7,634 nt of DNA from Chitinophagaceae bacterium (GTDB taxonomy: Bacteria; Bacteroidota; Bacteroidia; Chitinophagales; Chitinophagaceae): NCBI GenBank assembly GCA_947461495.1, contig CANHLV010000075.1, forward strand, positions 1 to 7,634, given 5' to 3'. The position numbers were made by a program, and so were the translations under genes. This document shows positions 1 through 5,956 of the stretch, in pieces (the first letter of the stretch is position 1; each line of letters begins with the position of its first letter). The notes beneath the pieces are model-generated. The model was not told the origin of the DNA, did not search any database, and saw nothing but the letters and a program-made list of their open reading frames with translations.

Positions 1-2012
1 ATGCCATCGAAGGTACAGACAACCATATCATCATTGCCACCGTTCGTCCAGAAACCATTATGGGAGATGCGGCAATTTGTGTACATCCTGATGATGAACG
101 CTACAAACACCTTCATGGAAAATTCGCTTTCGTACCGTTAATCAACAGACGAATCCAAATCATTGCCGATGATTATGTAACCATGGACTTTGGAACAGGT
201 GCATTGAAAGTAACACCAGCTCATGACGTAAACGATTACACGCTGGGACAAAAACATAATCTAGAAGTAATCGATGTGTTTAATGACAACGGCACATTAA
301 GTGAGGCAGCTCAGATTTATGTAGGCATGGACAGATTTGATGTCCGTAAAAAAATCGCTATTGAGTTGGAAGAAAAAGGATTCCTTTTAAAAACAGAAGA
401 ATATACAAGTGAAGTGGGTTACAGTGAAAGAACCGATGTGGTGGTTGAACCACGTTTGAGTTTACAGTGGTGGTTGAGTATGAAAGAAATCTCCTCTCCT
501 GCCCTCAAAGCAGTAATGGAAGAAGAAATAAAATTCTATCCTGGTAAATTTAAAAATGTTTACCGCCACTGGATGGAGAACATTAAAGATTGGTGTATCA
601 GTCGCCAGTTGTGGTGGGGACATCGCATTCCCGCCTGGTATGATGCAGATGGAAAATTTGTAGTTGCAGAAAATGAAGCTGATGCAATTGCTGCATTTAA
701 AAAAGAACATGGCATTACAAACGCAACTTTAAAACAAGATGAGGATTGTCTGGACACTTGGTTCAGCAGTTGGTTATGGCCATTCGAAGTTTTCAAAGGG
801 TATAGTAATCCTAACAACGAAGAAATTAAATATTACTATCCTACTGATACTTTAGTTACCGCTCCTGAAATTATTTTCTTCTGGGTGGCGCGTATGATTA
901 TGGCAGGATTTGAATACATGGATGCCAAGCCATTTAAAGAGGTTTATTTCACAGGTATTGTAAGAGATAAGCAAGGAAGAAAAATGAGTAAGAGTTTGGG
1001 CAATTCACCCGACTTACTGGGGCTGATTGATGTGTATGGCGCTGATGCTACTCGATTCGGCATCATGATTGCTTCTCCTGCCGGTAATGATATTTTGTTT
1101 GATGAATCGGCTTTGGAGCAAGGAAGAAATTTCAATAATAAAATCTGGAATGCACTCAAGCTGATTAAAATGTGGGAAGGTCGACAAGCTGAATCTGATA
1201 CTGATGAAAGCCGCTTTGCCATTGATTGGTTCCAAAATAGATTAAACGAAGTTAGCATCGAAGTAGAAACCATGATGCAGCAATTCAGACTTAGTGAAGC
1301 GTTAAAAACAATTTACTCTTTAATTTGGGATGATTTCTGCAGTTGGTATCTGGAATGGATCAAACCAGGCTTCGAACAACCGATTTCAAAAAATGTTTAC
1401 AAAAAAACGATTGGCTATTTTACTGAGTTGATGCAGATGCTTCATCCTTTCATGCCATTTGTATCAGAAGAGATTTTCCATCAACTTCAAGAAACAAATG
1501 AAGACTTGTGCATCAAACAATATCAAAATGCCATGACACCTAATGCAATGGTATTGAACAATGGCTTGTTGTTGAAGAATGCCATCAGCGGCTTAAGAGA
1601 TGTAAGAAACAAACAACAACTCAAACCAAAAGAAAGCATCAAGTTGTTTATCCAAACAGAAAATGCAGCAGTTTTCTCTTCTATTGAAAGTATTTTATCA
1701 AAACAGATAAATGCACAATCGATTGAGTTTACTCAGGATAATATCAGTGGCTCATTTACTACAGTTATTGGAAAAGATAAATTTTATGTGGTAACAGAAC
1801 AACCTATTGACACCGCTTCTCAAAAATCTGATTTAGAAAAAGAACTCAATCACTTAAAAGGATTTTTAGCAACAGTGGAAAAGAAATTGGGTAATGAAAA
1901 ATTTGTTCAAAACGCGAAGCCTGAAGTACTGGCATTAGAACAAAAGAAAAAATCAGATGCTGAAACAAAAATAAAAGTAATTGAAGAAAGCTTGGCGATT
2001 TTGAATCAATAA
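1..2012 (+). CDS. valS: Valine--tRNA ligase, 5'-truncated by window edge
   Basis: Class I aminoacyl-tRNA synthetase that charges tRNA-Val in the cytoplasm and hydrolyses mischarged Thr-tRNA. The frame is open from base 3, so the ATG at 60 is internal; about 669 codons are present. The family is usually about 870-880 residues, so roughly 200 N-terminal residues, including the HIGH motif, lie outside. Visible in order (fragment numbering): the CP1 editing domain with TVRPET (about 13-18) and TPAHDVNDY; the CISRQLWWGHRIPAWY block (about 198-213); DTWFSSWLWPF; the KMSKS loop (bases 981-995); the anticodon-binding helical domain; and a Lys/Glu-rich C-terminal coiled coil (about 604-669), the tRNA-binding arm typical of ValRS. 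The WWGHRIPAW block and C-terminal coiled coil separate it from IleRS and LeuRS. The gene ends in TAA; I see no intrinsic terminator after it. Confidence 0.97.
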   Translation, partial: AIEGTDNHIIIATVRPETIMGDAAICVHPDDERYKHLHGKFAFVPLINRRIQIIADDYVTMDFGTGALKVTPAHDVNDYTLGQKHNLEVIDVFNDNGTLSEAAQIYVGMDRFDVRKKIAIELEEKGFLLKTEEYTSEVGYSERTDVVVEPRLSLQWWLSMKEISSPALKAVMEEEIKFYPGKFKNVYRHWMENIKDWCISRQLWWGHRIPAWYDADGKFVVAENEADAIAAFKKEHGITNATLKQDEDCLDTWFSSWLWPFEVFKGYSNPNNEEIKYYYPTDTLVTAPEIIFFWVARMIMAGFEYMDAKPFKEVYFTGIVRDKQGRKMSKSLGNSPDLLGLIDVYGADATRFGIMIASPAGNDILFDESALEQGRNFNNKIWNALKLIKMWEGRQAESDTDESRFAIDWFQNRLNEVSIEVETMMQQFRLSEALKTIYSLIWDDFCSWYLEWIKPGFEQPISKNVYKKTIGYFTELMQMLHPFMPFVSEEIFHQLQETNEDLCIKQYQNAMTPNAMVLNNGLLLKNAISGLRDVRNKQQLKPKESIKLFIQTENAAVFSSIESILSKQINAQSIEFTQDNISGSFTTVIGKDKFYVVTEQPIDTASQKSDLEKELNHLKGFLATVEKKLGNEKFVQNAKPEVLALEQKKKSDAETKIKVIEESLAILNQ

Positions 2013-2060
2013 TACTTGTCATTGAAAAGTTAAATCAATACAACAATAAAATATGTGTTG

Positions 2061-2068
2061 TACTTTAG
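2061..2068 (+). promoter_or_regulatory. Possible imperfect Bacteroidota -7 box upstream of the secreted-protein gene
   Basis: TACTTTAG matches the Bacteroidota sigma-A -7 consensus TAnnTTTG except at one position (A for T at position 7). It ends 19 nt before the ATG at 2088, the same spacing as the better boxes in this window. No TTG is seen at the expected -33 distance, so this is a weak call. If real, it makes the upstream GTG at 2055 untranscribed. Confidence 0.35.
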
Positions 2069-2087
2069 CCAACTTAATGTTATCAAA

Positions 2088-2570
2088 ATGAAGTATACAA
2101 AATACCTGGTGATACCTTTTATGCTTTTGTTTTTATCTAATTGTATTTATGCTCAAAAAAAACCAACAGCACCAAAGCCCACAACATCAATAAAAATAAA
2201 ACCTCCAAAACTTACCACAGTTTTGGGCATTGCTAAAGATTCTGTTGTGTTGCCTGTTGAACAAGCAAAGGCTCTGATTGGTGCTTCATTAAAAGTAACG
2301 GATGATAAAAACAATACATTGACTGTAACTTATTATCAGTTCTTATACAAAAGAAAAGCAATGACCGAAGATGAGGGAACCGGCAAATTCTCACCTACAA
2401 CAAGCATAGCTTCTGACTATTTCACTTCCACTCCACTACCTGAAAAATGGACAAGAATCATCAAAGAAGACTTAATCGCCGGTGAAGAATTGTATTTCTT
2501 TGATGTGATTGCCAAAGACGCACAAGGACATCCTTTTTATGCGCCCAATGTAAAAATCATTACAAAGTAA
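2088..2570 (+). CDS. Secreted protein of unknown function, possible GldM C-terminal-like beta domain
   Basis: About 160 residues; I do not recognise a named family. The N-terminus is a clear signal peptide: two early lysines, a hydrophobic stretch at about residues 7-17, then NCIYA with likely signal peptidase I cleavage before Gln23. Cys19 follows LSN, a poor lipobox, so lipoprotein status is possible but less likely. A Lys/Pro-rich linker spans about 24-45. The remainder is a predicted beta-rich domain. Its end, with IKEDLIAGEELYFFDV, then AKDAQGHPFYAPNVKI, resembles the strand pattern at the C-terminus of gliding/secretion protein GldM (K-x-G-D-x-[IL]-Y-F-x-x-I, then DxxG). That resemblance is by eye only. 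The ATG at 2088 is preferred over the GTG at 2055 because it starts directly at the signal peptide and lies downstream of the possible promoter. The next gene follows with zero spacing. Confidence 0.8.
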   Translation: MKYTKYLVIPFMLLFLSNCIYAQKKPTAPKPTTSIKIKPPKLTTVLGIAKDSVVLPVEQAKALIGASLKVTDDKNNTLTVTYYQFLYKRKAMTEDEGTGKFSPTTSIASDYFTSTPLPEKWTRIIKEDLIAGEELYFFDVIAKDAQGHPFYAPNVKIITK

Positions 2571-3074
2571 ATGATAATGAATTGCATAGTCGACAGCAAG
2601 GATTTTGAAATGATTCGAAAAATTGCATTTGAAACATGGCCAGTTGCTTACGGTGAAATCGTTACTCAAGAGCAATTGGATTACATGCTAGAGAAAATAT
2701 ACAACATCACTTCTCTTCAACACCAGCAAGAAAATTTAGGTCATCGATTTATTTTAGCAGTTGATGAAAACAACACTGCTATTGGCTTTGCCAGTTTCTC
2801 AACATATGAAAATCAAACCAATCATCACAGACTTCACAAACTATATGTACTGCCCAATCAACAACAAAAAGGAATTGGCAAATTATTGTTAGAAGCTATT
2901 TACAGTGAAATCAGAAAGAATGGAGCCGGCAGTATTGAGCTAAACGTAAATCGCTTCAACAATGCATTGGCATTTTATCAAAAACTCGGGTATGAAATTT
3001 TGAAAGAAGAAGATATTGATATTGGGGAAGGTTTTTTTATGAATGACTACATATTGTTCAAAAAAGTTCAATAA
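2571..3074 (+). CDS. GNAT-family N-acetyltransferase
   Basis: A 167-residue Gcn5-related acetyltransferase, predicted to transfer acetyl from acetyl-CoA to an amine; the substrate cannot be told from sequence. Motif A is clear: LHKLYVLPNQQQKGIGK (about 88-104) holds the acetyl-CoA pyrophosphate loop Q-x-x-G-x-G. Motif B is present as NVNRFNNALAFYQKLGY (about 125-141), and the protein ends with GEGFFMNDYILFKK, as in small single-domain GNATs. Length is normal for the fold. The ATG abuts the TAA of the upstream gene (TAAATG), so the two are probably translationally coupled; a second ATG two codons later is an alternative start. The last codons (GTT CAA) and stop lie inside a 9-nt repeat element, so the C-terminal Val-Gln is repeat-derived. 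The gene converges on the Lrp/AsnC regulator. Confidence 0.93.
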   Translation: MIMNCIVDSKDFEMIRKIAFETWPVAYGEIVTQEQLDYMLEKIYNITSLQHQQENLGHRFILAVDENNTAIGFASFSTYENQTNHHRLHKLYVLPNQQQKGIGKLLLEAIYSEIRKNGAGSIELNVNRFNNALAFYQKLGYEILKEEDIDIGEGFFMNDYILFKKVQ

Positions 3075-3144
3075 GTTCAATTAGTTCAAAATGTTTGTAT
3101 CGTAAAACCTTTTGAACTAATTGAACCTTTTAAACCTTTGCAAC
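3056..3144. repeat. Palindromic nonamer-repeat element, copy A
   Basis: The left arm has GTTCAA at 3056, 3066, 3075 and 3084 (spacing 10, 9, 9). The right arm has the reverse complement TTGAAC at 3112 and 3121, then degenerate units TTAAAC at 3130 and TGCAAC at 3139, again every 9 nt. Bases 3075-3091 (GTTCAATTAGTTCAAAA) pair perfectly with 3110-3126, leaving an 18-nt loop; pairing continues outward to about 3062/3139 with a few mismatches. It overlaps the last codons and stop of the acetyltransferase gene and ends 8 nt before the stop of the convergent regulator gene. It could act as a bidirectional terminator or RNA 3'-end stabiliser, but there is no clean T-tract, so function is inference. 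Bases 3112-3139 recur at 5224-5251 with one mismatch. Confidence 0.88.
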
Positions 3145-3152
3145 CTCACCCC

Positions 3153-3653
3153 CTACCACACCAACTGATGCGTCTGCTTTATCACCCCCATCACAAACAC
3201 ACTCTGTACATTTCCCATGTTTTCAATCTGGCTTAAACGATTTACGTGAAAGTCGTAATAGCTGTCCATATTTTCTTCCACTACTTTCAGCATAAAATCA
3301 AATTCACCGCTGATATTATAACATTCCACCACTTCATTCAAAGCATTGATGGATTTGATGAATTTGATACCTGCATTTTTACTATGCTCTTTTAATGAAA
3401 CATAGCAGATAACCATCAAACCTTTTTTTACTTTGGTATGGTCAACTAGTGTTGCATATTGTTTGATTACACCGGATTGCTCCATTCTTTTGATGCGTTC
3501 ATGAACAGGCGTTGTACTCAAATGAACTTTAGCGGCAATTTCTTTTACTGTTGCACGTGCATTTTCCTGTAATAATTTCAAAATAGACATATCTATTCTA
3601 TCCAAAGCAGGCATCGAAATAGTGATTTGTTCTTTTTTTACTGTCTTTTTCAT
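3153..3653 (-). CDS. Lrp/AsnC-family transcriptional regulator
   Basis: A 166-residue DNA-binding regulator of the feast/famine family, which form dimers and higher oligomers that usually sense an amino acid or related metabolite. The N-terminal half has the canonical winged helix-turn-helix, starting LDRIDMSILKLLQENARAT and continuing through VKEIAAKVHLSTTPVHERIKRME (about residues 17-59). The C-terminal half is the RAM ligand-binding/oligomerisation domain, including SGEFDFMLKVV. The Lys-rich extension of about 13 residues before the usual family start means that the internal Met at residue 14 is an alternative start, but the -7 box 22 nt upstream fits the longer form. It is transcribed divergently from ahcY, so autoregulation and control of ahcY are reasonable inferences; the effector is unknown. 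The stop is TAG. Confidence 0.94.
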   Translation of the reverse strand: MKKTVKKEQITISMPALDRIDMSILKLLQENARATVKEIAAKVHLSTTPVHERIKRMEQSGVIKQYATLVDHTKVKKGLMVICYVSLKEHSKNAGIKFIKSINALNEVVECYNISGEFDFMLKVVEENMDSYYDFHVNRLSQIENMGNVQSVFVMGVIKQTHQLVW

Positions 3654-3675
3654 TGAATACTTATATTTTATTCTT

Positions 3676-3683
3676 CAAAAATA
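3676..3683 (-). promoter_or_regulatory. -7 promoter box for the Lrp/AsnC regulator
   Basis: Read on the minus strand this is TATTTTTG, an exact match to the Bacteroidota -7 consensus TAnnTTTG, 22 nt before the ATG of the regulator. No TTG appears at the -33 distance; the upstream sequence is only A/T-rich. A chance match is possible in sequence this AT-rich, but position and orientation fit. Confidence 0.55.
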
Positions 3684-3720
3684 ATTAATAATATATCTTT
3701 TTCCTATTTTTTAAATAATA

Positions 3721-3761
3721 TTTAGAATATCATTATTTAGATGGTAAGTTTGCATTCTAAA
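3721..3761. promoter_or_regulatory. Candidate operator: inverted repeat flanking the ahcY -7 box
   Basis: TTTAGAAT (3721-3728) and its exact reverse complement ATTCTAAA (3754-3761) are separated by 25 nt and bracket the ahcY -7 box. The left arm covers the expected -33 position and the right arm the expected transcription start. A further ATTCT half-site is at 3670-3674, near the regulator's own promoter. Lrp/AsnC proteins often bind several AT-rich sites at helical spacing, so this is a natural candidate site. However, an 8-bp inverted repeat is expected about once by chance in 117 bp of such AT-rich DNA. Confidence 0.3.
3745..3752 (+). promoter_or_regulatory. -7 promoter box for ahcY
   Basis: TAAGTTTG is an exact TAnnTTTG match ending 18 nt before the ATG at 3771. 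A partial -33 element (TTTAG instead of TTTG) lies about 20 nt upstream at 3721-3725. The predicted transcript starts at about 3757-3759, giving a leader of about 12-14 nt. That leaves no room for a riboswitch and excludes the ATG at 3741 as the start. Confidence 0.68.
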
Positions 3762-3770
3762 ACAAATCAA

Positions 3771-5096
3771 ATGTCAACTACATTATCATCTATCGACTTT
3801 TCCTTGAAAAACAAGGTTAAAGACATGAGTCTCGCTGAATGGGGACGTAAAGAAATCAAATTGGCTGAAGCTGAAATGCCAGGTTTGATGAGCATCAGAA
3901 AAGAATATGCTGCTTCTAAACCATTAGCTGGTGCAAGAATCGCAGGATGTCTACACATGACTATTCAAACTGCCGTTTTAATCGAAACCTTAATTGAATT
4001 GGGTGCTGAAGTAAAATGGAGCAGTTGTAATATCTTCTCTACACAAGATCAGGCTGCTGCTGCCATCGCTGCTGCAGGTATCGGTGTTTACGCTTGGAAA
4101 GGCCAAACTATCGAAGAAGCTGACTGGTGTATCGAACAAACTTTATTCTTCGGAAGTGCAGACAAACCATTAAACATGATCTTGGATGATGGTGGTGATT
4201 TGACTAACGTGGTATTTGATAAATATCCTGAGTTAATCGCGAACATCAAAGGATTAAGCGAAGAAACAACAACAGGTGTACATCGTTTATACGAGCGTAT
4301 GGCTAATGGTACTTTGCCAATTCCTGCGATCAATGTAAATGATTCAGTTACTAAATCTAAATTCGATAACAAATACGGTTGTCAAGAATCATTGGTAGAT
4401 GCGATTCGTCGTGCTACTGACGTAATGATGGCTGGTAAAGTTGCAGTTGTAGGTGGTTACGGAGATGTGGGTAAAGGCTCTGCATTAAGTTTACGTGGAG
4501 CTGGTGCTCGTGTAATCGTTACCGAAATCGATCCAATCTGTGCTTTACAAGCTGCAATGGACGGATTTGAAGTTAAGAAAATGATTGATGCCGTTAAAGA
4601 AGCAGACATCATCGTTACTGCAAGTGGTTGTCGTGATTTGATTACTGAAAACCATTTCAGAGCCATGAAAGATAAAGCTATCGTTTGTAACATCGGTCAC
4701 TTCGATATCGAAATCGATATGGCTTGGTTAAATAATAACTATGGCAACACTAAAGATACGATCAAACCACAAGTTGATTTGTATAGCATCGATGGTAAAG
4801 AAGTTATCGTATTGGCTGAAGGTCGTTTGGTTAACTTAGGTTGTGCTACTGGTCACCCTAGCTTTGTAATGAGTAACTCATTCACCAATCAAACTTTGGC
4901 TCAAATTGAATTATGGACTAACACCGACAAATACGAAAACAAAGTATATGTGTTACCAAAGCATTTGGATGAGAAAGTAGCTCGTTTACACCTTGCAAAA
5001 ATTGGTGTTGAATTGGAAGAATTGACTGACGATCAAGCTAACTATCTTGGCATCAGCAAAGTTGGTCCATTCAAATCTGATATGTACCGTTACTAA
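3771..5096 (+). CDS. ahcY: Adenosylhomocysteinase (S-adenosyl-L-homocysteine hydrolase)
   Basis: Cytoplasmic NAD-dependent enzyme that reversibly cleaves S-adenosylhomocysteine to adenosine and homocysteine, relieving product inhibition of methyltransferases and feeding the methionine cycle. At 441 residues it is close to the human enzyme in length and appears to lack the roughly 40-residue insertion of many longer bacterial forms. Visible: LHMT with the substrate His (about 62), DDGGDLT (about 139-145), SEETTTG, VNDSVTKSKFDN with catalytic Lys195 and Asp199, Cys204, the NAD loop GYGDVGKG (about 229-236), GHFDIEID, the HPSFVMSNSFTNQ gate, and the C-terminal PFKSDMYRY whose Lys/Tyr reach the partner subunit's NAD. 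The ATG at 3771 is chosen because the ATG at 3741 precedes the -7 box. Arg is mostly CGT and Gly mostly GGT, while neighbouring genes favour AGA and mixed Gly codons, suggesting high expression. Confidence 0.98.
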   Translation: MSTTLSSIDFSLKNKVKDMSLAEWGRKEIKLAEAEMPGLMSIRKEYAASKPLAGARIAGCLHMTIQTAVLIETLIELGAEVKWSSCNIFSTQDQAAAAIAAAGIGVYAWKGQTIEEADWCIEQTLFFGSADKPLNMILDDGGDLTNVVFDKYPELIANIKGLSEETTTGVHRLYERMANGTLPIPAINVNDSVTKSKFDNKYGCQESLVDAIRRATDVMMAGKVAVVGGYGDVGKGSALSLRGAGARVIVTEIDPICALQAAMDGFEVKKMIDAVKEADIIVTASGCRDLITENHFRAMKDKAIVCNIGHFDIEIDMAWLNNNYGNTKDTIKPQVDLYSIDGKEVIVLAEGRLVNLGCATGHPSFVMSNSFTNQTLAQIELWTNTDKYENKVYVLPKHLDEKVARLHLAKIGVELEELTDDQANYLGISKVGPFKSDMYRY

Positions 5097-5118
5097 TAAT
5101 ATTCACTTTATGAAAACG

Positions 5119-5154
5119 ACCCTCTTCATTTGTTTGGAGAGGGTTTACTTTTTT
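5119..5154 (+). terminator. Intrinsic terminator of ahcY
   Basis: ACCCTCTTCA (5119-5128) pairs with TGGAGAGGGT (5135-5144) with one G-U pair and a 6-nt loop, followed by TTTACTTTTTT (5144-5154). It begins 22 nt after the ahcY stop. This is the only classical rho-independent terminator I can find in the window. Confidence 0.9.
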
Positions 5155-5256
5155 GTTCAATATGTTCAATAGGTTTAAAAGGTTCAATAGGTTATGAATA
5201 TTTTTGAAAGTAGATGCAAATTCTTGAACTAATTGAACATTTTAAACCTTTTGAAC
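5155..5256. repeat. Palindromic nonamer-repeat element, copy B
   Basis: The left arm has units at 5155 (GTTCAA), 5164 (GTTCAA), 5173 (GTTTAA), 5182 (GTTCAA) and 5191 (GTTATG), exactly 9 nt apart. The right arm has TTGAAC at 5224, 5233 and 5251, and TTAAAC at 5242, also exactly 9 nt apart. The arms (about 5164-5193 and 5226-5256) are inverted and can pair with several mismatches around a loop of about 30 nt. Bases 5224-5251 match copy A at 3112-3139 with one mismatch. It follows the ahcY terminator directly, so termination is not its obvious job. Its last unit (TTG at 5251) might serve as a -33 element for the next gene, though at 24 nt the spacing is long. Confidence 0.87.
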
Positions 5257-5277
5257 TTTCATTTTATTTTTATTTTT

Positions 5278-5285
5278 TAATTTTG
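5278..5285 (+). promoter_or_regulatory. -7 promoter box for the TatD-tcdA-pdxJ operon
   Basis: TAATTTTG is an exact TAnnTTTG match. It ends 20 nt before the CTG at 5306 proposed as the start of the TatD-family gene, the same spacing as at ahcY. The surrounding DNA is T-rich, so a chance match cannot be excluded. The best -33 candidate is the TTG at 5251, at slightly long spacing. Confidence 0.5.
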
Positions 5286-5305
5286 AATTTTAAATCTTCC
5301 CCACT

Positions 5306-5956
5306 CTGCTCATCAACATCCATACACATCAGCCTCATAATAACGATGAGTGGAGCATACAGAATCTTCATGCCAATTTTGAAAAACTGAATCCACTTTT
5401 TAATTACTCGATTGGCATACATCCTTGGTATATAGATTCAAAAACGATAAAAGAAGAATTAGCTCAATTGAAAATTGCAAGTAGACATAAAAATGTACTG
5501 GCGATTGGCGAATGTGGTTTAGACAGAATTTGTAACACAGATTTCAAATTGCAGGAAAAAATATTTATCGAACAGATTATTTGGGCTAATGAAATTGCGA
5601 AGCCATTAATCATTCATTGTGTAAAAGCACATCATGAAGTCTTGTTGTTATTAAAAGAACACAACAGAACTTCTCCTGTAATTTTTCATAGCTTTAATAA
5701 TAAAATCGAAACTGCCAACAAGATTCTTGAGCATGGTCACTATCTTTCATTTGGCAAACACATATTGAACCCTTCTATTGAAAATGTCTTTTCAAAAATT
5801 TCTATAGAAAGAATTTTCCTTGAAACTGATGATAGCGATATAGGCATTGATGTCATTTACAAACAAGCGGCAAAAATTAAAAACATTTCCACAGAACAAT
5901 TAAGTTTGCAAATCAAAAGAAACCTGAGTAGTATTTTTAAAACAACGAAATTTTAA
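5306..5956 (+). CDS. TatD-family metal-dependent hydrolase with probable CTG start
   Basis: Predicted metal-dependent hydrolase of the TatD/YcfH amidohydrolase-fold family; members are 3'-5' exonucleases or DNases, but the substrate here is unknown. With CTG 5306 as start there are 216 residues, shorter than the usual 250-265. All family ligands are seen: HTH (His6, His8), GIHPW (37-41), Glu69 in GECGLD, His104 in IIHC, His128 in FHSF, and Asp175 in ETDD. The first conventional start in frame, TTG at 5468, would remove HTH and GIHPW and give an inactive-looking 162-residue protein. The frame is open back to a stop at 5291-5293, and the only common alternative initiator in that gap is CTG. The peptide LINIHTH right after it is how such proteins normally begin. 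The stop overlaps the next start by one base (TAATG), so it is coupled to tcdA. Confidence 0.85.
   Translation: MLINIHTHQPHNNDEWSIQNLHANFEKLNPLFNYSIGIHPWYIDSKTIKEELAQLKIASRHKNVLAIGECGLDRICNTDFKLQEKIFIEQIIWANEIAKPLIIHCVKAHHEVLLLLKEHNRTSPVIFHSFNNKIETANKILEHGHYLSFGKHILNPSIENVFSKISIERIFLETDDSDIGIDVIYKQAAKIKNISTEQLSLQIKRNLSSIFKTTKF

Noticed and set aside
462..1273. Minus-strand open frames within valS, and similar ones within ahcY, tcdA and pdxJ
   Set aside because: They lie antisense to well-supported conserved genes and their translations look like no known family.
2013..2060. Terminator after valS
   Set aside because: No GC stem with T-tract is visible in this short AT-rich gap; read-through or another termination mode is possible.
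2055..2087. GTG at 2055 as the start of the secreted protein
   Set aside because: It would put eleven residues before a signal peptide that starts cleanly at the ATG at 2088, and it precedes the possible -7 box.
3056..3144. Reading the 9-nt repeats as a CRISPR array or as iterons of an origin
   Set aside because: Units are far too short for CRISPR and have no spacers; iteron use would need a rep gene or dnaA-type context, which is absent, and the units are arranged as a palindrome at a gene end.
3741..3770. ATG at 3741 as the ahcY start (ten extra residues)
   Set aside because: It lies upstream of the exact -7 box at 3745-3752, so it would not be in the transcript, and the extra residues (MVSLHSKTNQ) are not family-like.
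3753..3770. SAM or SAH riboswitch before ahcY
   Set aside because: The predicted leader is only about 12-14 nt, and no structured GC-containing region exists in the spacer.
5214..5390. 58-codon ATG-initiated frame on the plus strand overlapping the TatD gene start
   Set aside because: Its first half is repeat and T-rich DNA giving Phe/Leu/Tyr-rich low complexity, and its second half is the TatD coding region read out of frame.
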